Assembly: GCF_000372805.1 (NCBI RefSeq)
Contig: NZ_KB889952.1
Span: 1-63,107, forward strand
Reading direction: 5' to 3'
DNA: 63,107 nucleotides
Origin: Marinobacter gelidimuriae
GTDB taxonomy: Bacteria > Pseudomonadota > Gammaproteobacteria > Pseudomonadales > Oleiphilaceae
The translations under genes and the position numbers were made by a program. A model generated the notes under the pieces. The model worked only from the letters and a program-made list of their open reading frames with translations, made no database searches and was not told the DNA's origin. Position 1 is the stretch's first letter, and each line of letters starts with the position of its first letter. This document shows positions 50,373-60,170 of the stretch, in pieces.

Positions 50373-51995
50373 TTAGTCGTCTAAAGTTTTCTGGTAAAAG
50401 AAGGCTGCATTCAGCAGCTCCCGTGTGTACGGCTGTTCAGGTGCGGCAAATATCTCGGCGGCTTTGCCGTATTCCACAATTCGGCCATGCTGCAACACCA
50501 ACAGTTTGTGGCTCAGCGCCCGAACCACCGCCAGGTCGTGACTGATAAAAATGTAGCTTAGCGCATATTTTCGTTGCAGCGATTGTAACAGCTCAATCAC
50601 CTGCTTTTGTACGGTTCGGTCCAGAGCCGAGGTTGGCTCGTCCAGGATGATCAAATCCGGTTGCAATACCAGAGCCCGGGCAATGGCCACACGTTGGCGC
50701 TGACCGCCGGAAAATTCATGCGGGTAGCGGTGGCGGTCCTGCGGGTTTAAACCCACGTCCGTCAGCGCCTGCACCACCAGCGCGTCTTGGGCTTCAGGGG
50801 TGTCTGGCGTATGAATTTCAAGGCCTTCCTGAACAATCTCGGCAATCGACATGCGCGGGCTAAGGCTGCCAAACGGATCCTGAAACACAATCTGAATACG
50901 TTTGCGAAAAGGGCGGAACTGTCTCTGGTTCAGGTTCGCTAAGGGCTGGCCATCCAGATCAATGTGACCGCTGGCCGCCGTCAGCTTCAGCAGAGCGTGG
51001 CCGATGGTGGTTTTGCCGCTGCCGCTTTCGCCTACAATGCCCAGAGTCTGGCCCCGTTCCAGCTCAAAATTAACGTCTTGTACCGCATGGAAGCTCGATT
51101 TTACGCGCCCTAGCAGGGTTTTGGCCATGGTAAAGCGCACATTCAAATCACGAACCCGCAGCAGCAGCGTTGCATTTTCAATGTCGGGCCTGGCGGGCGG
51201 TGATTCGGGTGGTTCGGCGTCTAGCAGGCATTTGGTATACGGATGCTGTGGCGTTGTAAACAGAGTTTCAACCGTGGCCTGTTCCACCAACTGGCCTTGT
51301 TCCATCACCACCACCCGGTCGGCGTAGCGGCGCACAATGGTTAAATTGTGGGTGATCAGCAAAATGGCCATGCCCAGCTTTTCCTGCAACTGCTGCAACA
51401 GTTCCAGGACCTGCTTTTGCACGGTTACGTCCAGCGCGGTGGTGGGCTCGTCAGCGATCAGCAGTTCCGGCTCGTTGGCCAGCGCCATAGCGATCATTAC
51501 CCGCTGTTTCTGCCCGCCAGACAACTGATGCGGGTAGCTGGCCAGGCGGCTTTTCGGATCGTCTATACCGACCAATTGCAGCAGCTCCAGGCAGCGGGCC
51601 CGAGCCTGGTCACCGCGCAGGCCTTTGTGTAAGGCCAGTGTTTCGCTGATTTGTTTTTCCACGGTGTGCAGCGGGTTCAGCGAGGTCATCGGCTCCTGGA
51701 AAATCATGCTGATCTGGCGCCCGCGCACCTGGCGTAGGCGGTTTTCCGGGGCTTTTAGCAGGTCTTCATCGTGGAACAGAATCTGGCCGCTGGGGTAACT
51801 AACGTGGCGGGCGTCCAACAGGCGCAGCACAGACAGCGCTGAAATGGATTTGCCAGAACCGCTTTCACCGACCAAGGCCAAGGTTTCTCCGGCGTGCACC
51901 TGAATATCCAGGCCTCGCACCAGGGGCGGCTGGCCGTTAAAGCTGATGGACAGGTCATTAATGGATAATAACGGCTGTGTTTTTTGACCCGCCAT
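50373..51995 (-). CDS. yejF: ABC peptide importer, double ATPase YejF
   Basis: A fused ATPase that powers the YejABEF oligopeptide importer (microcin C uptake in E. coli). The 540-residue protein has two nucleotide-binding domains, each with GESGSGK and a signature: LSGGQKQRVMIAMAL in the first and FSGGQRQRVAIARAL in the second, followed by ADEPTTALD and LDEPTSALD. The ATG at 51995 is chosen over 52043 because GAGGAA precedes it and the extra residues overlap yejE. It begins one base after the yejE stop. Confidence 0.94.
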   Translation of the reverse strand: MAGQKTQPLLSINDLSISFNGQPPLVRGLDIQVHAGETLALVGESGSGKSISALSVLRLLDARHVSYPSGQILFHDEDLLKAPENRLRQVRGRQISMIFQEPMTSLNPLHTVEKQISETLALHKGLRGDQARARCLELLQLVGIDDPKSRLASYPHQLSGGQKQRVMIAMALANEPELLIADEPTTALDVTVQKQVLELLQQLQEKLGMAILLITHNLTIVRRYADRVVVMEQGQLVEQATVETLFTTPQHPYTKCLLDAEPPESPPARPDIENATLLLRVRDLNVRFTMAKTLLGRVKSSFHAVQDVNFELERGQTLGIVGESGSGKTTIGHALLKLTAASGHIDLDGQPLANLNQRQFRPFRKRIQIVFQDPFGSLSPRMSIAEIVQEGLEIHTPDTPEAQDALVVQALTDVGLNPQDRHRYPHEFSGGQRQRVAIARALVLQPDLIILDEPTSALDRTVQKQVIELLQSLQRKYALSYIFISHDLAVVRALSHKLLVLQHGRIVEYGKAAEIFAAPEQPYTRELLNAAFFYQKTLDD

Positions 51996-51996
51996 A

Positions 51997-53040
51997 TCAG
52001 TTTTTCCTCGGGTCAAAAGCATCGCGCACCGCTTCGCCGACAAACACCAGCAACGTCAGCATCACCGACAGGGACACGAACGCCGAGATGCCCAGCCAGG
52101 GGGCATGAAGGTTGGCTTTGCCTTGGGCAATCAGTTCGCCCAATGACGGCGACCCGGAAGGCAGACCAAAACCCAGAAAATCCAGCGAGGTCAGCCCGGT
52201 AATGGCGCCGGTTAATATAAACGGTAAAAAGGTGAGAGTGGCCACCATGGCGTTGGGCAGAATATGGCGGAACATGATTTTCCGGTTGTCCAGCCCCAGT
52301 GCCCTTGCCGCCTTCACATATTCAAAATTACGCGCGCGCAAAAATTCGGCACGCACCACATCCACCAGCCCCATCCAGCTGAACAGCAGCATAATGCCCA
52401 GCAGCCACCAGAAGTTTGGCTGCACAATGCCAGACAGAATAATCAGCAAGTAGAGCACCGGCAGGCCGGACCAGATTTCGATAAAACGCTGGCCAAACAG
52501 GTCCACTTTGCCGCCGTAAAAACCTTGCAGTGCACCTACGGAAACGCCCATTACGCAGCTGGCCAGGGTCAGAATTAGCCCGAACAGCACGGAAATGCGG
52601 AAGCCGTAAATAACCCTGGCGGCAACATCGCGGCCCTGGTCGTCTGTGCCTAGCCAGTTTTCGGCGCTGGGTGGCGCCGGCGAAGGCACGTCCAGATTGT
52701 AATTGATGGTGTTGTAACTGAAGCGGATGGGTGGCCACAGCATCCAGCCGTTAGCGTTGATTTCATCAGCGATAAACGGGTCGCGGTAATCTGCGGTGGT
52801 AGGTAGAAAGCCGCCAAAGGTTTCCTCCGGAACATCCTGAACAACCGGGGCGTACAACTGGCCCTGATACGACACCAGCAGCGGCGAATCGTTGGCAATG
52901 ACCTCTGCCATCAGGGCCAGTCCGAACAGCAGCAAAAACAGCCACAGCGACCAAAAGCCGCGACCATTGGCGCGGAAGTTAGCGAGCCTGCGCTTCTGTA
53001 TGGGGGTTAGCTTTGGGAATAATGCGGTCAAGGTTGCCAC
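51997..53040 (-). CDS. yejE: ABC peptide importer, permease YejE
   Basis: Inner-membrane permease of the Yej importer, 347 residues. A first membrane helix (WSLWLFLLLFGLALMAEVIA) is followed by a large periplasmic loop, then five more helices. The loop has FSYNTINYNLDVPSPAPPS and NWLGTDDQGRDV, typical of YejE/OppC. The EAA-type loop YVKAARALGLDNRKIMFRHI contacts the ATPase. It starts at GTG, 3 bp after yejB. Confidence 0.93.
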   Translation of the reverse strand: MATLTALFPKLTPIQKRRLANFRANGRGFWSLWLFLLLFGLALMAEVIANDSPLLVSYQGQLYAPVVQDVPEETFGGFLPTTADYRDPFIADEINANGWMLWPPIRFSYNTINYNLDVPSPAPPSAENWLGTDDQGRDVAARVIYGFRISVLFGLILTLASCVMGVSVGALQGFYGGKVDLFGQRFIEIWSGLPVLYLLIILSGIVQPNFWWLLGIMLLFSWMGLVDVVRAEFLRARNFEYVKAARALGLDNRKIMFRHILPNAMVATLTFLPFILTGAITGLTSLDFLGFGLPSGSPSLGELIAQGKANLHAPWLGISAFVSLSVMLTLLVFVGEAVRDAFDPRKN

Positions 53041-53043
53041 GGG

Positions 53044-54126
53044 TCAGGCACCTTCCCGGCTTTCGAAATCGATGCGCGGGTCTACCAATACGTAGGTGAT
53101 GTCGCTGATTAGCTTCAGCAACAGGCCCATCAGAGTGAATATGAACAGGGTGCCAAATATCACCGGGTAATCCCGGTTCAGGGCCGCTTCAAAGCCCAGT
53201 AGCCCAAGACCGTCGAGGGAGAAGATAACCTCAATCAGCAAGGCTCCGGTGAAAAACAGCGACACCAGAACCCCGGGCAGACTGGCGATCACAATCAGCA
53301 TGGCGTTGCGGAAGACGTGGCCGTAAAGCACCTGCTTTTCTTCCAGGCCTTTTGCGCGGGCAGTGACCACGTAGTGCTTGCCGATTTCATCCATAAACGA
53401 GTTTTTGGTCAGCAAGGTGAGCGTGGCAAAACCGCCAATCACATTGGCCGTCACCGGCAGCGCCAGGTGCCAGAAATAGTCGCCCACCTGCTGATACCAG
53501 GTCATTTCGTCGAAATTGCTGGAGGTAAGCCCGCGCAGGGGGAACCAGTCATAGTAGCTGCCGCCGGCAAACAGTACGATCAGCAATATGGCAAACAGGA
53601 AGCCGGGAATGGCATAGCCAATCACAATTGCCGAACTGCTCCATACGTCAAAGCGTGAGCCGTCACTGACCGCTTTGCGAATGCCCAGCGGAATAGAAAT
53701 CAGATAGATAATAAGCGTGGACCAGAATCCGAGGGAAATGGACACCGGCATTTTGTCCAGAATCAGTTCCAGCACGCTTTTGTCACGGAAAAACGAGTCG
53801 CCGAAATCGAGAGTGGCGTAGTCTTTGAACATTTTGAAAAAGCGCTCGTGGGCGGGCTTGTCGAAGCCGTACATGACTTCGATTTCTTTCAGCAATTCGT
53901 CCGGAATACCGCGGCTGCCGCGGCTGTCAACGCTGGTAACCACTTCGCCGCTGCTGTCGCCGCCACCGGCGCGGGCCAGGGAGTTGCCACCGTGGCCCTG
54001 CATCTGAGAAATCATTTGTTCAATCGGGCCGCCCGGGGCCGCCTGAACAATCGCGAAGTTGAGCAGCATAATGCCGATCAAGGTGGGAATAATCAGCGCC
54101 AGCCGACGCAGAATGTAAACGCCCAT
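53044..54126 (-). CDS. yejB: ABC peptide importer, permease YejB
   Basis: Second permease of the importer, 360 residues, OppB-like. The start [20 protein letters not shown] is the family N-terminus. The EAA loop is [21 protein letters not shown] Gly/Ser-rich periplasmic stretch ([17 protein letters not shown]) lies after the first helix. It is directly adjacent to the yejA stop with no gap. Confidence 0.93.
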   Translation of the reverse strand: MGVYILRRLALIIPTLIGIMLLNFAIVQAAPGGPIEQMISQMQGHGGNSLARAGGGDSSGEVVTSVDSRGSRGIPDELLKEIEVMYGFDKPAHERFFKMFKDYATLDFGDSFFRDKSVLELILDKMPVSISLGFWSTLIIYLISIPLGIRKAVSDGSRFDVWSSSAIVIGYAIPGFLFAILLIVLFAGGSYYDWFPLRGLTSSNFDEMTWYQQVGDYFWHLALPVTANVIGGFATLTLLTKNSFMDEIGKHYVVTARAKGLEEKQVLYGHVFRNAMLIVIASLPGVLVSLFFTGALLIEVIFSLDGLGLLGFEAALNRDYPVIFGTLFIFTLMGLLLKLISDITYVLVDPRIDFESREGA

Positions 54127-55983
54127 TTAGCGCTCTACCCACCAATTGTTGATGTCGACGCCGTTCTTGGCAGTGTGTCCGGGGTGCTTTAAATGTGACC
54201 AGTAAGCCACACGATCACTGGCAAGATACCAGTGTGGCACCACGTAATACTCGTTTAACAAAACCCGGTCCAGGGCGCGGGTGCGATACACCAGTTCTTC
54301 GCGGTCGGGCGCTTGAATCACCTGTTCAATCAGTTCATCGACCACCGGATTGTTCACGCCAACGTAATTGCGTGAGCCATTTACATTCACGTTGCTCGAA
54401 TGCCAGTAGTCGCGCTGTTCGTTGCCGGGGGAGTCAGACTGGCCAAACACCTGGGTGGTCATGTCGTAATCAAACGAACGCACCCGCTGCACGTACTGGT
54501 TGCTGTCTACCAGACGAACTGTGACGTCTACCCCAAGGCGTGCCAGGTTGTTTTTGAACGGCAATACCACCCGCTCAAATGTTTTCTGAAACAACAGCAC
54601 TTCAAAGGCCAGGGTTTCACCTGTTTCGCTGTGTACCATTTTGCCGTTCTTGATGCTGTAGCCGGCAGCACGCAGTTCTTCCAATGCAATCTTGAGGTTG
54701 GCACGTAAACCCTGCTGGCCGTCGGTCACCGGAGGCTGATAGGTTTGATTGAACACCCGTGGCGGCAATGAATCGCGGTAGGGCTCAAGAATTTCCAGTT
54801 CGCGGCCCTCGGGCAAGCCTGAAGATGCCAAATCACTGTTGGCGAAATAGCTGTCGCTACGAGTGTACTGGTCATAAAACAGGTTTTGGTTGGCCCATTC
54901 AAAATCGAATGCGTAGGTCAGCGCTTTGCGCACTCTGGGATCACTGAAAATGGCCTTGCGAGTATTGAACACAAAGCCCTGCATGCCGGCTGGCCGCTGG
55001 TGGCCAATGGTTTCGGTGATAATTTCACCGCTTTCGAAGCGTTGCCCGGTGTAGGAGGTAGCCCAGTTTTTGGCGGAGGACTCCAGACGGAAATCAAAAT
55101 TACCGGCTTTGAACGCCTCCAGGGCGACGGTGTCGTCGTTATAGTAGTCATAGCGGATCTGGTTGAAGTTGTAGCGGCCTTTGCGCACGCCCAAATCTTT
55201 CGCCCAGTAGTCATTCACCCGTTCATAGGTCACTGACCGCCCGGCATCGAATTCGGCAATCCGATAGGGGCCGCTTCCCAGTGGAGGCGTCAAGCCGCTG
55301 TCGCCGAATTCGCGATCGGCCCAGTAGTGTGCCGGCAATATGGGCAGTTGCCCCAGAATCATCGGTAATTCGCGGTTTTTGGTGGTGTCGAAATCAAATC
55401 GTATACGCCGAGGGCTCTCCACGGTTACGTTGCTGACATCGGCGTAGTAGTTGCGAAAAAACGGATGACCTTCGGTAACCAGCGTGTTAAAGGAAAATGC
55501 GACGTCTTCGGCGGTAATCGGTTCGCCGTCTTGAAAACGGGCTTCGGGGCGCAAGTTGAACACCACGTAGCTGCGGTCGGCGGGTGTTTCAATGGATTCG
55601 GCAATCAGGCCATAGGCCGAAAACGGCTCGTCGGCGGATGACTCCATCAGGGTGTCGTAAAGATAACCACTGATGCCGGCCGCCGCCACTCCGCGCAAAT
55701 GAAACGGGTTGAAGGTGTCAAAACCGTTGGCGACTACCGCAAGGCGCAAAGTGTCGCCTTTCGGTGCGCTCGGATTGACGTAGTCGAAATGGGAAAAATT
55801 CGGTGGGTATTTCGGTTTACCGTGCATGGCGATGCCATGCTGCGGGTTGGTGTTTGATGCCGGAGGTGCGTCGCTGTTTTGCGCCATTAGCGGCGCTGTA
55901 ACCATGGCGAAGCCGATGGCAGCAGCGCAAAATAAGTGGTTAAAAGATCGGGCCAATGGCGTATTCGAGCGTTTTTTTATCAT
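54127..55983 (-). CDS. yejA: ABC peptide importer, solute-binding protein YejA
   Basis: Periplasmic binding protein of the SBP_bac_5 family, 618 residues. The signal peptide covers LFCAAAIGFAMVTAPLMAQ. The body has HFDYVNPSAPKGDTLRLAV, ARFQDGEPITAEDVAFSF and the C-terminal HWYLASDRVAYWSHLKHP. The ATG at 55983 is chosen because AAAGG lies just upstream; GTG at 55989 is an alternative. The gene is 40 bp after mltD on the same strand, so mltD-yejABEF may form one unit. Confidence 0.92.
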   Translation of the reverse strand: MIKKRSNTPLARSFNHLFCAAAIGFAMVTAPLMAQNSDAPPASNTNPQHGIAMHGKPKYPPNFSHFDYVNPSAPKGDTLRLAVVANGFDTFNPFHLRGVAAAGISGYLYDTLMESSADEPFSAYGLIAESIETPADRSYVVFNLRPEARFQDGEPITAEDVAFSFNTLVTEGHPFFRNYYADVSNVTVESPRRIRFDFDTTKNRELPMILGQLPILPAHYWADREFGDSGLTPPLGSGPYRIAEFDAGRSVTYERVNDYWAKDLGVRKGRYNFNQIRYDYYNDDTVALEAFKAGNFDFRLESSAKNWATSYTGQRFESGEIITETIGHQRPAGMQGFVFNTRKAIFSDPRVRKALTYAFDFEWANQNLFYDQYTRSDSYFANSDLASSGLPEGRELEILEPYRDSLPPRVFNQTYQPPVTDGQQGLRANLKIALEELRAAGYSIKNGKMVHSETGETLAFEVLLFQKTFERVVLPFKNNLARLGVDVTVRLVDSNQYVQRVRSFDYDMTTQVFGQSDSPGNEQRDYWHSSNVNVNGSRNYVGVNNPVVDELIEQVIQAPDREELVYRTRALDRVLLNEYYVVPHWYLASDRVAYWSHLKHPGHTAKNGVDINNWWVER

Positions 55984-56023
55984 GGGCACCTTTTTATTTT
56001 AACCACTTTGTATGGCTACCCGA

Positions 56024-57775
56024 TTACGGGCTATTACGGATGTCCACGTAGAGTACCAGACTTTGTCCAGGTTGCAGATAATGCTCGGTATTTAGGTCAT
56101 TCCAGCCAGCGATATCGCTGATATTCACCGAAAAGCGCCCGGCAATGGCCGCCAGTGAATCACCTTTGCGCACACTGTAGCCGACTTTGCGCACCAGAGC
56201 TTTGATCCGCGCACTGGCACTGGCACTGGCACTGGAATCGGAACTGGCCACCGTGGTTTGGGCGTTTTGCGACCAGATCACGAGCTTCTTGCCCGGAATC
56301 AGCGGGTCGCCGGGTGCCATGCTGTTCCAGGCAGCCAGTTCACGCACTTTCACCCGGTGTTCTCGGGCGATATCCCAGAAGGTGTCCCCGGACCGAACGT
56401 GGTAGCTGACTTTGTCGCCATCACGCGGCCGCGACTGTTTCTTTTCCAGACGCTGGGCGGCGCTTAGGGCATAGGTTTCGCTGTCGCCGGTTGCGGATGG
56501 GATCATCAGGCGCTGGCCGATACGGATTGTGTCGCCGTTGAGTTTATTAAGCTTGCGGATGACCGGTGTGGTGGTTTCAAAACGCTGGGCTATGGTGCTT
56601 AGGCTATCCCCGGAGCGCACCCTGTAGTTGCGCCAGGACACACGTTGATTGACCGGGTAGGTTTTCAGGGCCTTGCGAAAGCGTTCCGCGCTGGCCACGG
56701 GCACCAACAGCCGGTGCGGGCCATCGGGGTTGGTGGCCCAGCGGTTAAAAGACGGGTTTAGCAGGTACATTTCGTCTATATCGGTCGCGGCCAGTTCGGC
56801 GGCTTTGGCCAGGTCTAGCTGCGAGCCGGTTTCAACCACGGCGAAGTAAGGTTCGTTGGCCAACGCTGGCAGATCGATACCATAAGCTTGCGGATCGGCG
56901 AAGATTTTCGCCAAGGCTAGTAGCTTTGGTACGTAGTGGCGGGTTTCTTTCGGCAGCTCCAGCGACCAGAAATCCGTTGGTTTGTCAGCGTTTGTATTGC
57001 GGCGTATGGCGCTGGAAACCGTGCCGCCGCCGCTGTTATACGCAGCCAGCGCAAGTGTGTAGTCGCCGTCAAAGCGCTTGCTCAGGCGTTCGAGGTAGGT
57101 CAAAGCAGCGTCGGTAGCAGCAATGACATCGCGGCGGTCATCGTGCCACCAGCTTTGGGTTAAGCCGAAGTATTTTCCGGTGGCTGGTACAAACTGCCAG
57201 AGCCCGGCGGCGCGGCCGTGGGAGTAGGCGAACGGGTCAAAGGCACTTTCTACAATGGGCAGTAGGGCCAGTTCTGTGGGCAGGCCACGGCGTTCGGTCT
57301 CGCTGATGATGTAGTGAAAGTAGCGGCTACCGCGCTCCATCACCCGCTCAATGTAGCGAGGGTGACTGGCAAACCAGGCCAGCTGCTGTTCCAGGCGCGG
57401 TTGGTCTACCTCATGATCCAGCGCAAAGCCGTCCCGCAGGCGTTGCCACAAATCGGTGTTTTCGGTCTTGATCCCGTTTTCAAGAGCGTTATCGGCTAGC
57501 GTTGCGGGCTGTTTAATATTGGCGGCGTTTAGCTTACTTCGGGCGGTTCTGGCCTGGGCTTTTAGCTCCGGGGCAATGGCGTCGTCTAGCGGGTCATCTT
57601 GGCTGGCATCGGCTTGGCCTTTGAGGACCGCCTCTTTAAGGTTGCCATCACCGCTGGCGACGGCTACATGGGTGGAATCGAGAGGGCTATCACCGCCACT
57701 GAGTGGACGTTCAATGGCGCATCCGGCAATAAGAGCGGCGCTAAACAGGCAGGTTAGTAATCGGTTGGGCGACAT
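56024..57775 (-). CDS. mltD: Membrane-bound lytic transglycosylase D (MltD)
   Basis: Outer-membrane lipoprotein that cleaves peptidoglycan glycan strands. The start at 57775 gives MSPNRLLTCLFSAALIAGC, with the lipobox Cys at residue 19. The SLT domain has the catalytic Glu176 in LPIVESAFDP, followed by HGRAAGLWQFVPATG. Three LysM repeats follow (YRVRSGDSLSTIA, YHVRSGDTFWDIA, YSVRKGDSLAAIA) that bind peptidoglycan. Length is 583 residues. A Ser-Ala run before the last LysM comes from a 6-bp repeat near 56209-56236. Confidence 0.95.
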   Translation of the reverse strand: MSPNRLLTCLFSAALIAGCAIERPLSGGDSPLDSTHVAVASGDGNLKEAVLKGQADASQDDPLDDAIAPELKAQARTARSKLNAANIKQPATLADNALENGIKTENTDLWQRLRDGFALDHEVDQPRLEQQLAWFASHPRYIERVMERGSRYFHYIISETERRGLPTELALLPIVESAFDPFAYSHGRAAGLWQFVPATGKYFGLTQSWWHDDRRDVIAATDAALTYLERLSKRFDGDYTLALAAYNSGGGTVSSAIRRNTNADKPTDFWSLELPKETRHYVPKLLALAKIFADPQAYGIDLPALANEPYFAVVETGSQLDLAKAAELAATDIDEMYLLNPSFNRWATNPDGPHRLLVPVASAERFRKALKTYPVNQRVSWRNYRVRSGDSLSTIAQRFETTTPVIRKLNKLNGDTIRIGQRLMIPSATGDSETYALSAAQRLEKKQSRPRDGDKVSYHVRSGDTFWDIAREHRVKVRELAAWNSMAPGDPLIPGKKLVIWSQNAQTTVASSDSSASASASARIKALVRKVGYSVRKGDSLAAIAGRFSVNISDIAGWNDLNTEHYLQPGQSLVLYVDIRNSP

Positions 57776-57863
57776 AAACAGCGTTCCGGGATAATAGTTG
57801 GCCAAACCAGTGGCAAATTGTGCCCGGCGACTTTGGCTGCAAATAAAAAGGTAGGAGGATTCT

Positions 57864-57896
57864 ATGGGTGTGGTTTACCAGTGGTCAAGAAACTGA
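57864..57896 (+). CDS. Possible 10-codon mini-ORF with a strong ribosome site
   Basis: AGGAGG at 57853-57858 stands 5 bp before an ATG that opens the peptide MGVVYQWSRN and a TGA. It lies between divergent-facing mltD and the 3' end of gloB, and palindrome copy D follows 31 bp later as a possible terminator. The ribosome site is among the best in the window, which makes chance less easy to assume. It may be a leader, a real micro-peptide, or the start of a deleted gene. Confidence 0.3.
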   Translation: MGVVYQWSRN

Positions 57897-57927
57897 TTGT
57901 TACCGCTGCGAGAGGATCGCACAAATC

Positions 57928-57952
57928 AGGGACAGATTTTAAATCTGTCCCT
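57928..57952. repeat. REP-like palindrome, copy D
   Basis: Perfect 12-bp arms AGGGACAGATTT and AAATCTGTCCCT around a T, with the tail ATCTTG. It ends 11 bp from the gloB stop and could end transcripts from either side. Confidence 0.9.
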
Positions 57953-57963
57953 ATCTTGATCTG

Positions 57964-58767
57964 TTAACCGCGAAAGTGATCCTTGCTGTGACGAATCGCG
58001 GCAAAGACGTCGTCTGCGCTTTCCATCGGCAGTGTGTGCTCATTAGCATAACTTTTAGCAACATCAATTACCTCGGGATCGTTCCAGCGCAGAAACAGGT
58101 TCAGACGTTTTTCCTCAGCCAGGGTGGACGGCACTGTTGCCTTGTTATTCGCCCGTGCCTGCTCGCATTGCCGTTCAAAATCGGCCAGCGCACTTGATTG
58201 TGGCAACCAGCTGCGGGCAAACCTGAGATTCGCCAGAGTGTACTCGTGAGCGCAATAGACGGCCGTGTTGTCAGGCAACTGACGCAGGCTTTCCAGGGAT
58301 TGGCGCATCTGCGCCGGTGTGCCTTCAAAGAGCCGGCCACAACCTGAAACGAACAGAGTGTCGCCGGCGAACAGCAGCGGTCGCCCGGTTATGGCTGTGT
58401 CGTCGGTAAAAAAGGCGATATGGTCCAGGGTGTGGCCCGGGACCGCCATGCTGGTGAACGTAATGCCCTCCCACAGCGCGGTGTCGCCAGGATGGATGGG
58501 GTTTGTGCTGCCTTTGAACGGGCTGTCGGCCGGGCCAATTACCCGGCAGTCGGGATACGCTTCGCGCAGCGCTTTTACGCCGCCAACGTGATCAGGGTGG
58601 TGATGGGTGATTAGAATGGCGGTGAGCGCCAGGCCCTGTTGCGCCAGGTGGTCCAGAACCGGTTGCGCCTGGCCCGGGTCCACAATCAGGGCGTTGTGCC
58701 GATGCGGGTCAGCGATGCACCATATATAGTTGTCATTGAACGCCGGTATTGCAGAAATCGTCAACAT
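57964..58767 (-). CDS. gloB: Hydroxyacylglutathione hydrolase GloB (glyoxalase II)
   Basis: Hydrolyses S-lactoylglutathione to lactate and glutathione in methylglyoxal detoxification. The 267 residues have the metallo-beta-lactamase motif HHHPDH at 55-60 and the later [19 protein letters not shown]. The C-terminal helical domain is of the GloB type. The start [16 protein letters not shown] is the family N-terminus. It is divergent from the methyltransferase gene across 150 bp. Confidence 0.95.
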   Translation of the reverse strand: MLTISAIPAFNDNYIWCIADPHRHNALIVDPGQAQPVLDHLAQQGLALTAILITHHHPDHVGGVKALREAYPDCRVIGPADSPFKGSTNPIHPGDTALWEGITFTSMAVPGHTLDHIAFFTDDTAITGRPLLFAGDTLFVSGCGRLFEGTPAQMRQSLESLRQLPDNTAVYCAHEYTLANLRFARSWLPQSSALADFERQCEQARANNKATVPSTLAEEKRLNLFLRWNDPEVIDVAKSYANEHTLPMESADDVFAAIRHSKDHFRG

Positions 58768-58917
58768 AACCCACCCATGTGCTTAGCCAATGTGGCTGCT
58801 ATGATAAAGCATTCATCGATTTACCCCAAAACTTGCAGGCCCGGGTGGCGTGCGCCGGTTTAGCTTTAGAGTTGAAAAGCGGGGTTAAAAAGCAGGGCTA
58901 ACAGGAGCAGAAGTATA

Positions 58918-59700
58918 GTGAAACTCGAAGAAGCTATTGATTACCAGGCACGCCATGACAGCTTCGAGCACTGGTTTCAGACTCCGCTTGGCCGGGCTCT
59001 GCTGGCGGACCAGCGCCAGTACCTTGACCATAAACTGGCCAACCACACCGGCGCCCGTCAGTTGCAGGTCGGCGTCAGCCATCGCCTGCCGCTGGCAACC
59101 GGCACCGACTTTTTGCAACGAATTATTGCCGTGCCTCAATGGCATCCGGATATTCCTGACGGGGTTGCGGTTTGCGACGCGGATGAGCTGCCATTTCCCG
59201 GTGATTCGATGGATCTGATTATTTTGCCCCACACGGCGGATTTTTCCCGTTACCCCCATCAGGTTCTGCGGGAGTCGGCGAGGGTGTTAAGGGGGGAGGG
59301 CTGCATCGCTATTACCGGTTTTAATCCGTTCAGTGTTTGGGGGCTGCGCCGACTTTTGTCCGGGCGCTTTGGCAGGCCGTCGGGCGGTCCCTGGAGCGGG
59401 CGTTTTATGCCAGCGGGGCGAATGGAAGACTGGTTGCGGTTATTGGGCTTTCAAATAGAACATTCGGTGACCCGCTTTTACGGTTTACCGTTACAGCGCT
59501 GTGCACGCAATCCGGTAAAGCGGCAGCCTAGCGGGTTCATGCCGGGCGGCGCTTATTACTGTATCCTTGCGCGCAAACGCGAACTGGCCCGCACGCCTGG
59601 CCGACGTGCCTGGAGTAAAAGCAAGGTTATAAGCCTGGCGGGTAGCCGCCCGGTGGGAGTGGCGCGTACTCGCCATCAGAATCATCAGGAGAGTGAATGA
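58918..59700 (+). CDS. SAM-dependent methyltransferase, substrate unknown
   Basis: A 260-residue class I methyltransferase. The acidic motif [20 protein letters not shown] and the following [22 protein letters not shown] are typical of the Methyltransf_11 group. The usual glycine-rich motif I is poorly conserved (the region reads [11 protein letters not shown]), which is odd, although the same gene place next to rnhA is kept in pseudomonads. The start is GTG at 58918 with CAGGAG upstream. It overlaps rnhA by 4 bp. Confidence 0.85.
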   Translation: MKLEEAIDYQARHDSFEHWFQTPLGRALLADQRQYLDHKLANHTGARQLQVGVSHRLPLATGTDFLQRIIAVPQWHPDIPDGVAVCDADELPFPGDSMDLIILPHTADFSRYPHQVLRESARVLRGEGCIAITGFNPFSVWGLRRLLSGRFGRPSGGPWSGRFMPAGRMEDWLRLLGFQIEHSVTRFYGLPLQRCARNPVKRQPSGFMPGGAYYCILARKRELARTPGRRAWSKSKVISLAGSRPVGVARTRHQNHQESE

Positions 59701-60137
59701 GCGGTAACGTGATTATGTACACCGACGGCGCCTGCAAGGGCAACCCTGGGCGCGGCGGTTGGGGAGTGGTGCTGCGCTGGGGCGAGGTTTGCAAAACCTT
59801 GCACGGTGGCGAGCAGCACACCACCAATAACCGCATGGAGCTGATGGCCGCGATTGAAGGGCTGAAAGCGCTAAAGCGTGATTGTGACGTAGAGCTATAT
59901 ACCGACTCCCAGTACGTGCGTAAAGGCATCACCGAGTGGCTGGCCGGCTGGAAACGCAACGGTTGGAAAACGGCGGCTAAAAAGCCGGTTAAAAATGACG
60001 ATCTGTGGAAAGCCCTGGATGAACAAAGCGAGCGCCACCGGGTAAACTGGCACTGGGTGAAAGGGCACGCCGGCGTGCCAGATAACGAACTGGCCGACCA
60101 GCTGGCCAACCAAGGCGTTGAAGAGCTGACCGGTTAA
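59697..60137 (+). CDS. rnhA: Ribonuclease HI (RnhA)
   Basis: Removes RNA from RNA-DNA hybrids. The 146 residues align with E. coli RNase HI without gaps at the catalytic positions: Asp10, Glu48, Asp70, His124 and Asp134. The basic handle ([18 protein letters not shown]) is present. The ATG overlaps the upstream stop (ATGA). dnaQ follows after 33 bp, as in many gammaproteobacteria. Confidence 0.97.
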   Translation: MSGNVIMYTDGACKGNPGRGGWGVVLRWGEVCKTLHGGEQHTTNNRMELMAAIEGLKALKRDCDVELYTDSQYVRKGITEWLAGWKRNGWKTAAKKPVKNDDLWKALDEQSERHRVNWHWVKGHAGVPDNELADQLANQGVEELTG

Positions 60138-60170
60138 CCGGCTCAGCATAAAAGGATAAAGGGTAACTGC

